From Treponema sp. (lineage in GTDB: Bacteria > Spirochaetota > Spirochaetia > Treponematales > Treponemataceae): a stretch of DNA of 64,000 nucleotides. The stretch is taken from positions 41,377-105,376 of the forward strand of contig JAIKYZ010000108.1 in NCBI GenBank assembly GCA_024682655.1, given 5' to 3'. Made by a program: the position numbers and the translations under genes. This document shows, piece by piece, positions 52,644-61,454 of the stretch. Under the pieces are notes generated by a model. The model ran no database searches and was not told where the DNA came from. It saw nothing but the letters and a program-made list of their open reading frames with translations. How positions within the stretch are numbered: the first letter of the stretch is position 1; each line of letters begins with the position of its first letter.

Positions 52644-53924
52644 TTAATTAGCAAAAGCAATTCCTAAAATTGTAAACGATTTAGCGCTATCGGTCGATGA
52701 CATTTTTACACTAACAGTATGTTCAGCAACAGAAGTTTCATCTATAACCGAAACAGTTTCGCAATTATTCCATCCGCTAGAAGAATAACCTTCAAGAGTT
52801 TTTACAGATTTGCCATCTACATAAATATCTGCAGAACCAAAATCAGTAGAAGAACTTACCTTGTAGGACAACATTAAATATTTACAGGAAATTTTTACTT
52901 CTAGAGGAGAACTGTCCCCAGCAGTATTTTTATGCCAGTTTGAAGGAAATTCTGTCCCCCCAATTTTAAGTCCCTGAGTTGATGAATCTATCGCAGAAAA
53001 ATCACCACTTGTAAGAGTAACTTCACTTGGAATAGAATCAGCGTAAATTGTAGTCAAAGATTCAAAAGCATTAGAATCACAGTAAGAAGAAATCGAAATT
53101 TTGCTATCCTGCTCATCAGAATCAACAGTCCTAATAAGATTTAAAAGACAGGAAGCCATAAAATAATGTCCGGCAGCACTTGGGTGAACTTGATCTGTGT
53201 AATAAACCGAACCCTGAGCCTGATCAATTTTACTTCCACTTAAAGCATCCGAAATACTTACCTCAGGAATTTTGTAATGACTGGCTGTTTTTGTCATTGC
53301 CCACTGTTGATTTCCGTAAGTTGCGGCAGAATACAAGGCAATTACTGCAGTATCAGATTCCAAAGCAGAACGAATCATATATTCAAAGCCACGAACATTA
53401 CTACATTCCTGCCAGTCGTTTACAGCAAATTCGATCAAAAGAATATCAGGATTTTTTCCAAAATAGTCATAAACATCTTTTTTATAACGTAAAGCCCCCA
53501 AAGAAGAAGGCGTTCCACTTAAACCCGCATTACGATAATTTATATCAGCCTCAGGATATGATTCTTGTATCATATCTACAAAAGTATAGGCATAACCGTC
53601 CCTAAAATTTGCAGGACCAGCCCCTTCCGTTACAGAACCACCAATTGTAGCAATATTTACTTTTTCACCATTTTTAATTTTAGCCAGAGCAGCCTTAAGA
53701 TTTGCATTATTTCCTTTTGATTTTAACGATTTCGAAACATAAGAATCCCATTCACTTACTGAAATGTTCAGTTGTCCTGCCATAGATCCTTTTTCGCTTT
53801 CCAGCCAGACAGAATCCTCTCCAGCATCACTGTTACCATTTTCTTGATTTCCACAAGCATTAAAACTTAAAGAAGTTGCAATCATAAAAAACCCCACTAA
53901 TAAACCTTTCTCTACTTTTTTCAT
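52644..53924 (-). CDS. SGNH/GDSL-family hydrolase lipoprotein, copy 1 of tandem pair
   Basis: The 426-residue protein has a signal peptide ending FNACGN (lipobox), then an Asn/Gly/Ser linker. The SGNH domain has GGSVTEGAGPANFRDGYAY, FAVNDWQE and DQVHPSAAGH. A C-terminal beta domain follows (ADIYVDGKSVKTLEG). It is clearly homologous to the next gene across the full length, so the pair arose by duplication. Both keep the catalytic Ser, Asn, Asp and His. GAGGAAAA precedes the start. Probable secreted deacylase. Confidence 0.9.
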   Translation of the reverse strand: MKKVEKGLLVGFFMIATSLSFNACGNQENGNSDAGEDSVWLESEKGSMAGQLNISVSEWDSYVSKSLKSKGNNANLKAALAKIKNGEKVNIATIGGSVTEGAGPANFRDGYAYTFVDMIQESYPEADINYRNAGLSGTPSSLGALRYKKDVYDYFGKNPDILLIEFAVNDWQECSNVRGFEYMIRSALESDTAVIALYSAATYGNQQWAMTKTASHYKIPEVSISDALSGSKIDQAQGSVYYTDQVHPSAAGHYFMASCLLNLIRTVDSDEQDSKISISSYCDSNAFESLTTIYADSIPSEVTLTSGDFSAIDSSTQGLKIGGTEFPSNWHKNTAGDSSPLEVKISCKYLMLSYKVSSSTDFGSADIYVDGKSVKTLEGYSSSGWNNCETVSVIDETSVAEHTVSVKMSSTDSAKSFTILGIAFAN

Positions 53925-54002
53925 ATTTTTTCCTCATAATTAAAGGTATCATGGGAATTTATAAAAAAATATAAGTGATTTTTTGTAGATTTTTAAAGAT
54001 TT

Positions 54003-54092
54003 GGGCCTTACGGCTAAAGCCGTCGGGCTTTTCAGGGTTCCGCCAAGGCTCCATCCTCCCAAGGCAAGCCTTTGGAGGACGCAAGCGCCCTT
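54003..54092. repeat. GC-rich structured repeat with nested hairpins
   Basis: This GC-rich island in AT-rich DNA contains ACGGCTAAAGCCGT and TCCTCC..AAGGCAAGCCTT..GGAGGA (nested stems), bounded by GGGCC and GCGCCC. It is unlike the other repeat families here and occurs once in this window. It lies between the SGNH pair and pyrKD. It is possibly another REP-type element. Confidence 0.65.
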
Positions 54093-54108
54093 ACAATCCC
54101 TAAGGCAT

Positions 54109-55908
54109 TTATTTAGGCTGAATCAAACCTTTTATTTCTTCCAAAGATTTATAACCTTTGCGTTTCATAAAAGCTTCTAAACCGTCAATTATTTCAATCA
54201 TAGCAAAGGGATTTGCAAAAGTTGCAGTTCCAACTTCCAAGGCAGAAGCTCCGGCCATAATAAATTCAACGGCATCTTCCCAAGTAGCAATTCCGCCAAT
54301 GGCAATTACAGGAACCTGTTTTTCTTTTGGCAAACGATTAATTTCCATTACCAATTCATAAATCAATCTTACTGCAATTGGACGAACAGCCGGACCACCA
54401 AGACCTGCTTTTACTTTATCAAAAACAGGAACTCCTCTTTCAATATCAACTGCAACTCCCTGGAAAGAATTACATAAACTAATTGCATCTGCTCCTTCTT
54501 CAATACAAGCAAGAGCAACTTTATTTAATTCTAAAGACTGTGGAGTAAGTTTTACAATCAATGGCTTTTTTGTAACCGCTCGGACGGCTTTTACAACCTG
54601 ACTGGCAGCGGTACAAGTCATTCCAAAAGCAGCCCCGCCGGCACTAACATTTGGACAGGAAATATTAAGTTCAATCACAGGAACTTGTGTTTTTTCCAAA
54701 AGTTTTGCACCTTCTACATAAGTTTCTAAAGAACTACCACTTAAATTTGCAATAGTCACCGGCTTTAATTTCAACATTTGAGGAAGTTCTTCTTTAATAA
54801 AATGTGGAATTCCAGGATTCTGTAAACCAATAGAATTCATTAAACCACTTGGAGTTTCCCAGACACGAATTCCATCATTTCCCTGACGAGCTTCAAGTGT
54901 AAGACCTTTAGAAGCAATTCCACCTAATTTATTTACATCAAAAATGCTTTCGTACTCTGTACCAAAACCAAAAGTTCCCGAACAGGCAATCACAGGATTT
55001 GGAAATTTTACACCGGCAATATTTACAGATAAATCAACCGGGCCCGAAATACTTTCTCTTCTAGGCTGAATTTTAATTCCGCCAACAGAATCTTTCTTTT
55101 CGAATTTTAAAATCTTACTGTCAAAAACAGGACCTTCTTTACAGCAGCGTTTTTTACCTTCAGTAGTGTCAATTACACAACCAAGACAAACACCAACACC
55201 ACAGGCCATTTTTTCTTCCATACTCAGCCAGCATTGAATTCCTGCTTTTTCGGCAATTTCTTTTACATAAGCCAACATTGGTAAAGGTCCACAGGCAAAA
55301 ATTTCAGAATAATTTCCCTCTTTTAAGGCGAATTCTGTCAACCCGGCAGGTAACATTCCGTGAATTCCAACACTTCCATCGTCACTTGTAATTACCAATT
55401 TATCTGGATGAATAAAATCTAAACCGTAAGATCCACTCTTAAAAGAAGCATAAAAATCGTAAGAAGAATCGGCTAAAGTTTCTGCAAAACCTGCAACCGG
55501 TGCAACCCCAATTCCACCGCCAACAATACAAACTTTTCTCTTTTTGTCAGAATTCTGTCTACTAAATCCATTGCCGCATGGTCCCAGAAGATTAATTTTA
55601 TCTCCAGCCCTTAAATCAAAGAGTTCTTTAGTTCCCTTTCCCTTTATAAGAATCAAAAAGTAAATTATAGATTTTTCTTCCGATATTCTGTCTACATGAT
55701 AAACACTTATTGGCCTTCCCAAAAGATGATTACTTCTTTGAGGATGTAACATAAAAAATTGGCCGGCTAAAGGTTCATTTCCCGCTTTAACAGCAACTTT
55801 TAATAAAAAAACAGAGCCCTGAGGAATTGCCCCCTTCACTACAGAAGATTCTTCAACACTGCCCTGGCTATATACTGGATAAGGATTTCCTTTACAATCG
55901 CTAAACAT
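54109..55908 (-). CDS. PyrK-PyrD fusion: dihydroorotate dehydrogenase with its electron-transfer subunit
   Basis: The 599-residue fusion has an N-terminal part (1-280) corresponding to PyrK. It contains FAD-binding GRPISVYHVD, NAD-binding VGGGIGVAPV and the 2Fe-2S cysteines in CGVGVCLGC plus RCCKEGP. The C-terminal part (about 290-599) is PyrD type 1B, with GTFGFGTEYE, the catalytic cysteine in LNISCPNVSAGG, and AIGGIATWEDA. In most bacteria these are two proteins in a heterotetramer. The reaction is dihydroorotate to orotate with NAD. AGGAGTTA precedes the start. It lies downstream of pyrF, with a terminator between. Confidence 0.93.
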   Translation of the reverse strand: MFSDCKGNPYPVYSQGSVEESSVVKGAIPQGSVFLLKVAVKAGNEPLAGQFFMLHPQRSNHLLGRPISVYHVDRISEEKSIIYFLILIKGKGTKELFDLRAGDKINLLGPCGNGFSRQNSDKKRKVCIVGGGIGVAPVAGFAETLADSSYDFYASFKSGSYGLDFIHPDKLVITSDDGSVGIHGMLPAGLTEFALKEGNYSEIFACGPLPMLAYVKEIAEKAGIQCWLSMEEKMACGVGVCLGCVIDTTEGKKRCCKEGPVFDSKILKFEKKDSVGGIKIQPRRESISGPVDLSVNIAGVKFPNPVIACSGTFGFGTEYESIFDVNKLGGIASKGLTLEARQGNDGIRVWETPSGLMNSIGLQNPGIPHFIKEELPQMLKLKPVTIANLSGSSLETYVEGAKLLEKTQVPVIELNISCPNVSAGGAAFGMTCTAASQVVKAVRAVTKKPLIVKLTPQSLELNKVALACIEEGADAISLCNSFQGVAVDIERGVPVFDKVKAGLGGPAVRPIAVRLIYELVMEINRLPKEKQVPVIAIGGIATWEDAVEFIMAGASALEVGTATFANPFAMIEIIDGLEAFMKRKGYKSLEEIKGLIQPK

Positions 55909-55933
55909 AAATAACTCCTAAAAAAACAAAATA

Positions 55934-55964
55934 TAAAAAAACCGGCTAGGAAAACCTGACCGGT
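55934..55964 (-). terminator. Terminator between pyrF and pyrKD
   Basis: On the minus strand ACCGGTCAGG (55964-55955), a 4-nt loop and CCTAGCCGGT (55950-55941) form a stem with one mismatch and one G-U. Seven T follow. Because it sits between two pyrimidine genes of the same direction it could also act as an attenuator for pyrKD. Confidence 0.82.
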
Positions 55965-55972
55965 ATAAAAAA

Positions 55973-56887
55973 TTATTTAGTTAAATCAATTTTACTTGCA
56001 ATACTTGCCTTTGCAGCGGCATCTGCAATATCAGAAAGTGTAAGACTTCCCTCTTCAATTTTTTTGGCTAAATCCGGATCTTTTTTCCAGGCGCATAAAA
56101 TACCGCGACTTGAATTAACAACTCCGCCGGCTTCCTGTAAAAGGGTCTTACAGATTTTAGCAGCACCGCCCTGGGCCCCATAACCTGGGATAAGGAAGAA
56201 AATATCTTTGTAAGCCTTTCTTAAGGCAAAGGCATCACTTTCTTCTGTACAACCAACAACGGCCCCCACAGGAGAACAAGTCATATCTTCCCACATTGAA
56301 GCATATTCTTTAGAAATATTTTCAAGTTCACAGCCAACTCTGTCTAATACGCGGCCACCATTTTTTAATTCCTGCTGCTCAATATCAACCATACCAGGAT
56401 TAGAAGTTCTAAGAAGTACAAAAGCCCCCTTTCCACCTAATTCAGGAGATGAATATTTTGTAAAAGGTTTAAGGGTATCAAATCCCATATATGGATTAAT
56501 TGTAATAATGTCACTTTCAAAATCTCCGGTAAAATGTGCCTTTGCATAGGCATCGGAAGTTGCACCAATGTCACCACGTTTAATATCAGAAATTTCGATT
56601 AAACCAGAATTTTTGATGATTTTTAAAGTTTCAGCATAAACTTTAAGACCTTCAATTCCCATGGCTTCGTAATATGCAATCTGTACTTTAAAACAAGAAG
56701 CAGATGAATCAGCTTTTACCCTTTTAATAATTTCCCGGTTATAAGCTAAAACTGCCTGGGCAGGATTTTCAAAATCTTTAAGAACATTTTCTGGAATATA
56801 AGATGGATCTGTATCCAATCCAACACATAAAGGACCATTTTTTAGAGCAAGTTCCTGTAAGACTTGCATATTATGTTTTGCGTTCAT
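55973..56887 (-). CDS. pyrF: Orotidine 5'-phosphate decarboxylase (long type)
   Basis: The 304-residue enzyme is the last step of UMP synthesis. The length and motifs fit the longer PyrF subfamily: LCVGLDTDPSYIP near the N-terminus, the catalytic DxKRxD as SDIKRGDIGATS, FVLLRTSNPG, GAVVGCT and PGYGAQGG. The start at 56887 is preceded by weakly purine-rich DNA only (CAAGGC). It is followed by a terminator and pyrKD in the same direction, so the two may be separate transcripts. Confidence 0.95.
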   Translation of the reverse strand: MNAKHNMQVLQELALKNGPLCVGLDTDPSYIPENVLKDFENPAQAVLAYNREIIKRVKADSSASCFKVQIAYYEAMGIEGLKVYAETLKIIKNSGLIEISDIKRGDIGATSDAYAKAHFTGDFESDIITINPYMGFDTLKPFTKYSSPELGGKGAFVLLRTSNPGMVDIEQQELKNGGRVLDRVGCELENISKEYASMWEDMTCSPVGAVVGCTEESDAFALRKAYKDIFFLIPGYGAQGGAAKICKTLLQEAGGVVNSSRGILCAWKKDPDLAKKIEEGSLTLSDIADAAAKASIASKIDLTK

Positions 56888-57046
56888 GCCTTGAATATAT
56901 CAGAGAATAGGAAAGTTTTAAATAAGTAAGGCTAGCTGAAAAAATAAATCCCTATTATTAATAATTCAATTTTTCTACAAATATTAAATATTTTAATACA
57001 AAAATTTATCTTTTCCTCTGCAAGCTTATCCTTTAAAATAGAGATT

Positions 57047-58519
57047 ATGAAAACTAACAAAGTAATTTTGAAATCAGCAAATTGTGCCCTTGATATGGGA
57101 GATGGAAGCGAACGTGGTCTTTATGTAAGCCAGGATTACCTTTTACAAAAAATGCGTAAAGTTCACCGTGGTATAAGCTTAATGTATACCTATTACCCAA
57201 ATGATGAGGGTTGGCCAGGAAGAGCAAGCGTTGTTCACAAACAGGAGACTCCTTCTGGTGCCTGGGATTATCCTTACGAAGATTATTTCCCTTACCGTGG
57301 TGGCCGCGAAGGTTTAAGAGATGACGAACCATTTAAATTTATGAAAGAAATTCGTCAGCGCGGTCAGGATGTTGTTTTAACTTTGACTATTGATCCTGCC
57401 CTCAAAGAAGAAGATTTAATTATTCTTGCAAAAGATTTACGCCCATACGGAAGATTACTTCTTCGTGTAAATCATGAATGTACTGGATCATGGTTCTGTT
57501 TTAACAAAAGAGCAAGTTATAAAGAATTAGCTGACTTCTTTGTATTAGTTAGCAATGTTATGCATAAATATGCTCCAAATGTAAAAATGATTCTTTGTGC
57601 CGGAATGTATCAGGATGATGGTAAACTGGAAATGGAAGACATTTTCTTAGAAGCCCACAAAGTTGCAGATATCTGGTCTGGAGATAATTATCTTTCCCTT
57701 CACTGGGGCTGGCCTGTAGATGTAGCCACAAAAGATACTCATAACTACATTTGTTACGATGTTGATGCAGTTTACGAAAAAGCAAAAAACACTTACAAAC
57801 GCTTAAAAGAAATTACCGGTCAGGATAAACCAATGGTTCTTTCTGAACTTAACGGCGATGGTGATGTAACTGGTGCTTTTGAACAATCGTGGATGCTTAA
57901 ACATTTTATGGAAAGACTTCAAAAAGACCCAGAAAAATGGTTATCTGCTTTTACAATGTACCAATTCCGCGATGATGGCCGTCTTGGACTTGAAATTACA
58001 GATCCAAACAACAATCAAATTGGTATTGAACAGCCAATTCTTGCTATGTACCGCGAAGAATTACACAAACCTTTCTTCTCTCAGCCAATTGAAAGTCTTG
58101 AAGAAATTAATCTTCCTGCAAAATTGCGTTGGGGTGGCTCTGAAGATTCAGAAGGTATAGAAGTTCCTCTTCACTTTAATAAAACCCCTCACTTCTTTGA
58201 AGTTTACTTTGAAGATGAATTATTGGATATGAATCTGATGATGGAATTTGGTGGTTACTGGTTCTACAAGGCTCCTGGTACAAAGTGCGTTGATTTAATG
58301 TCTTACTTCTTTGAAAAACCTTTGTCTGGTCCTTGCGATATGAATTTACGTTTCTTCTGTCCACCAAAAGATGGTATGAATCATCCTGAAGATGGCTCTG
58401 ATCCTTACGAAGCTGCTGATGGTGATTGGCTTACAAATTCATATACACTTTTACCAAAACTTCCAAAAATCAGAATTGACGAAGAACCTGTAAGTTTAAT
58501 TAAAGCTTATAGAGACTAA
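57047..58519 (+). CDS. Probable GH-A clan glycoside hydrolase (GH26-like)
   Basis: The 490-residue protein has a TIM-barrel-like region (residues 20-345), then a beta-rich tail. NHECTGSWF with Glu143 and VLSELNGDG with Glu267 are placed like acid/base and nucleophile of clan GH-A; GH26 is the closest I can recall. No signal peptide is visible, so it would act in the cytoplasm, perhaps on imported oligosaccharide. Arg is mostly CGT/CGC, unlike neighbours that favour AGA, a sign of high expression. TAAAAT (57034-57039) ends 7 nt before the ATG, with no SD. Confidence 0.6.
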   Translation: MKTNKVILKSANCALDMGDGSERGLYVSQDYLLQKMRKVHRGISLMYTYYPNDEGWPGRASVVHKQETPSGAWDYPYEDYFPYRGGREGLRDDEPFKFMKEIRQRGQDVVLTLTIDPALKEEDLIILAKDLRPYGRLLLRVNHECTGSWFCFNKRASYKELADFFVLVSNVMHKYAPNVKMILCAGMYQDDGKLEMEDIFLEAHKVADIWSGDNYLSLHWGWPVDVATKDTHNYICYDVDAVYEKAKNTYKRLKEITGQDKPMVLSELNGDGDVTGAFEQSWMLKHFMERLQKDPEKWLSAFTMYQFRDDGRLGLEITDPNNNQIGIEQPILAMYREELHKPFFSQPIESLEEINLPAKLRWGGSEDSEGIEVPLHFNKTPHFFEVYFEDELLDMNLMMEFGGYWFYKAPGTKCVDLMSYFFEKPLSGPCDMNLRFFCPPKDGMNHPEDGSDPYEAADGDWLTNSYTLLPKLPKIRIDEEPVSLIKAYRD

Positions 58520-58534
58520 TTTATAGTTTTAAGA

Positions 58535-58756
58535 AGGTTTAAATTGAATGGCTAAAATATCGCCATTCAATTTAACTTAGGGGATGTCCAATAAGTAAAT
58601 AATGCGGTGGTTGAGCTTGTCGAAACCACCACATATAGTGTAAATGGTCATTTCGACAAGCTCAATGACCACAGTGCCAAATCTTATTGGACATCCCCTT
58701 ATATTGCGAATCAAATATCCTCGGTTGTTGAAACAACCTGCGGTATTTGATTTTAA
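58535..58756. repeat. Three-hairpin modular repeat, copy 3, with the middle hairpin replaced
   Basis: The outer two hairpins match copies 1 and 2 in reverse orientation (ATTGAATGGC..GCCATTCAAT at the left, the AATCAAATA stem at the right). The middle hairpin GAGTTTCTTGCGAAACTC is exactly replaced by a 119-bp element (58580-58698). It lies between the convergent GH-A-like and HD-GYP genes. Confidence 0.92.
58580..58698. mobile_element. 119-bp MITE-like element with 16-bp terminal inverted repeats
   Basis: The ends are GGGGATGTCCAATAAG (58580-58595) and CTTATTGGACATCCCC (58683-58698), perfect inverses. Inside are two hairpins, GGTGGTT..AACCACC and GGTCATT..AATGACC, whose loops carry GAGCTTGTCGA and its complement, a sequence common to bacterial REP-type elements. 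There is no coding capacity and no target duplication was identified. Confidence 0.85.
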
Positions 58757-58766
58757 GGAAGGATTT

Positions 58767-60167
58767 TTAATCTTTCTTAAAACTTTCATTTACGGCTATT
58801 GCTTTGTCCTGCATTTTCAGAAATTCACCTGCCACTGCGGGATCAAAGTGACTGCCGGATCCACTTTCAATTATAGCAAAAGCAGTTTCGTAACTCATTG
58901 GCTCTTTATAAACTCTAGGCGAAACTAAAGCATCAAAAACATCTGCCAAAGCCATAATTCTTGCACCTAATGGAATTTCTTCTCCCTTTAAATTAAAAGG
59001 ATAACCTGTGCCATCCCATTTTTCGTGATGATAAGAAGCAATATCTGCAGCAATCTGAATATATTCCTTGTCTTCAAAACCATCCAGAATCTCATGAACA
59101 ATTCTTCCACCTTCAGAAGCATGTCTCTGCATCATTTTAAATTCTTCTTCAGTTAATCTTCCCGGCTTTTTAAGAATATGATCAGGAACTACAATCTTTC
59201 CAATATCGTGCATTGGAGCCGCTCTTTTTAAAAATCGAATATATCTTGGGGTTAAAATTTCAGGGAAATAACCGTTTTTCATCATTTGCAGGGCCAATAA
59301 TTCAACATAAGTTCTGGTTCTTCTTACGTGCTCACCTGTATCTTCATCACGGTTTTCTACAAGGTTGGAAAGACTTTCGATTGTATGATTTTGCATATTA
59401 ATAATCTGCAGTCTTGATTTTTCAACCTCACTTTCTTTTTTACCTAATTCATTTTCTTTTATATCAAGTTCACTTACTGTAATATTAAGACTTTCTTCCA
59501 GATTTCTATTTGAATAGAGGAAAATAGTAAGAAATGACATTGTAAATCCAGTATTTATTAATGAAACTCCATAAATAAGTAACTGAATAATCTGCATTAT
59601 TTGTGGAAAAATTAAAAAAGCAAGGATAGGTAAAAGTTTATTTTTATCTATCCTTTTTATATGTACAATTAAATAAATTATAAAATTTCCATAAATAAAG
59701 ATTTCAAATAAAATTGGGACAAAGAAAAGTCTTCCCCTGCTATAAATATTATTTTCGTCAATTTCAAAAAGCCATTCGGTAAAAGGAGTACAAATCAAAA
59801 GAACCAGATAAAGAACTCCGGATACAAGAACCATTATTTCACAAGAAGTTTTCTTTTTATCAAGGGACAGAAAATCCAGAATAAACAAACAGAAAAAGAA
59901 AAATACCGCATAACCGGCAAAATAAAAAATAAAGGTTGCAATTGGAAGGATTATTGTAAAACTTTCCTTTGCAGTTCCTTCACAAATCCAGGTAAAAATA
60001 TCCGAAAAGGCCATTAAACCATTAGACAATAAGGTCAGAATTAACCATTTGTTTTTCTTTAGTTGATTTGTATGTCTAAAAAAAATAGATAGGACAATAA
60101 ATATAACGATAATAACGTTATAAGAATCTAATGTGACGTTAACTAAATTTAAAGCTTCTTTACTCAT
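58767..60167 (-). CDS. 7TM-HD-GYP domain protein (predicted cyclic di-GMP phosphodiesterase)
   Basis: The 466-residue protein has seven or so hydrophobic helices in residues 5-215, a coiled-coil linker, then an HD-GYP domain. The domain has MHDIGKIVVPD, a RHASEGGRI histidine, HHEKWDGTGYP (the GYP motif) and ADVFDALVS. All metal ligands appear present, so degradation of cyclic di-GMP is likely. The membrane half is homologous by eye to that of the next gene upstream (60258). The ATG at 60167 is preferred to a TTG at 60203. It converges with the GH-A-like gene. Confidence 0.9.
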   Translation of the reverse strand: MSKEALNLVNVTLDSYNVIIVIFIVLSIFFRHTNQLKKNKWLILTLLSNGLMAFSDIFTWICEGTAKESFTIILPIATFIFYFAGYAVFFFFCLFILDFLSLDKKKTSCEIMVLVSGVLYLVLLICTPFTEWLFEIDENNIYSRGRLFFVPILFEIFIYGNFIIYLIVHIKRIDKNKLLPILAFLIFPQIMQIIQLLIYGVSLINTGFTMSFLTIFLYSNRNLEESLNITVSELDIKENELGKKESEVEKSRLQIINMQNHTIESLSNLVENRDEDTGEHVRRTRTYVELLALQMMKNGYFPEILTPRYIRFLKRAAPMHDIGKIVVPDHILKKPGRLTEEEFKMMQRHASEGGRIVHEILDGFEDKEYIQIAADIASYHHEKWDGTGYPFNLKGEEIPLGARIMALADVFDALVSPRVYKEPMSYETAFAIIESGSGSHFDPAVAGEFLKMQDKAIAVNESFKKD

Positions 60168-60257
60168 ATTTTCACTACTTTTTTTAATATTTTTGCAAAA
60201 CAAAAAAGACTGAGAAAATTAATGAGAGAGTTTGTAAAATCCTTAAATATTATAAGT

Positions 60258-61367
60258 CTATTTATCTTTTTCTGCTAGTCTTTCCAAATAACCGGCAGTA
60301 CTTTCGGCCCAGGAATATTGATTCATATATTCTCCCGTATACCTTGTTGTATCAAGATTTTCAAGTAAATCAAAATAATCGCAGGAAATAAATTCTGGAT
60401 TAATTCTACAAGAATTAAAATCTTTTACAAAAAAACCATCAATATTTAAATTTGCAAAGGTTTGTCTTATATCACTGATGATATTTCTTAACTGAGATTT
60501 AGTAGATTCATCAACGTAATCTTTTTCCCATAAAACTAAATATAATTCATTTAAATTTACAGAAACGCCCTTTCTATCTATTAAATAGGCTAATAATTCT
60601 TTTGATTTACTTCTTTTAAATTTAATACTCTGTCCACGATATAAAATATCAAAATTTCCAAAAGTTCTTGCTTCCAGGTTTTTAATATGACGAATTCTGT
60701 TTTCTTCCAATTTTACTTTTTGAATAGAAAGATAAAGCATTAAAATTACAATTGAAAGTGCAGGAGAAACAAGATTTACGCCTAAAAATAAAAGTTGAAG
60801 TATAAAACAAATAAGAACAATAAAAACACCCAGAAGATTAATTGTACAGGCTTTTCTGGTGTCTTTTTCTTTTTTAGTAATAAAAATCTTTATTCCAAGA
60901 ATAATAGCGGCAACAAAATATATTCCATAAAAGATGTAATTTACAGCGTAAAGACTTCCACGCACATAACCTTCTTCTACGTTAATATAAAAAAGACAAT
61001 CTGTAAAAAGATTTGCAATTACTAATACACAACTAGCTAAAATCTGACAAGAAGCAATTATTAAATAAGGTTTTGAAATGGTATTTTTTTTGTTTAAGTA
61101 ACATTCTTCGTAAAGTAACCAGAACAAGCCCTGTAACCCCTGAAAAAGGAAAATAAGACTCATTAAAATAGTTTCTATAAAGCAGGTAACTGGCGTGTAT
61201 TTAATTTCGCACAACCAGGCAAAACCATCTAGTAATAAAAAGACTTGAACTATAATAACAAAGGAATTGAATACTTTTTGAGTGTAATCATACTCATCCT
61301 TAAAACCATTAAGGAAAATTAAAAAGAGTACCATTGCACAGGAAAAATCATATACAAAGTTTGCCAA
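60258..61367 (-). CDS. 7TM membrane protein with C-terminal winged-helix DNA-binding domain
   Basis: The 369-residue protein has seven hydrophobic helices in residues 5-215. A cytoplasmic winged helix follows (about 230-330), resembling SARP/OmpR-type effector domains: RTFGNFDILYRGQSIKF, KELLAYLIDRKG, ELYLVLW, STKSQLRNIISDIR. It is probably a membrane-tethered transcription factor. The membrane half aligns with that of the HD-GYP protein downstream (DGFAWLCE versus DIFTWICE; FTDCLFYIN versus FTEWLFEID). The start is TTG with GAGG 8 nt upstream. Target genes are unknown. Confidence 0.78.
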   Translation of the reverse strand: MANFVYDFSCAMVLFLIFLNGFKDEYDYTQKVFNSFVIIVQVFLLLDGFAWLCEIKYTPVTCFIETILMSLIFLFQGLQGLFWLLYEECYLNKKNTISKPYLIIASCQILASCVLVIANLFTDCLFYINVEEGYVRGSLYAVNYIFYGIYFVAAIILGIKIFITKKEKDTRKACTINLLGVFIVLICFILQLLFLGVNLVSPALSIVILMLYLSIQKVKLEENRIRHIKNLEARTFGNFDILYRGQSIKFKRSKSKELLAYLIDRKGVSVNLNELYLVLWEKDYVDESTKSQLRNIISDIRQTFANLNIDGFFVKDFNSCRINPEFISCDYFDLLENLDTTRYTGEYMNQYSWAESTAGYLERLAEKDK

Positions 61368-61454
61368 ACTGATAACCTCATTTTACTTTTTTTTTCAATC
61401 GTACATTATAAAAGATAAATGAGATTTTATCTCCTTAAAAATATAAGATTTTAC

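Noticed and set aside
51900..52950. GAACTGTCCCC-like strings inside the SGNH genes as repeat copies
   Set aside because: They match only part of the motif (CTGTCCCC), cause no added length relative to the paralogue, and encode ordinary residues.
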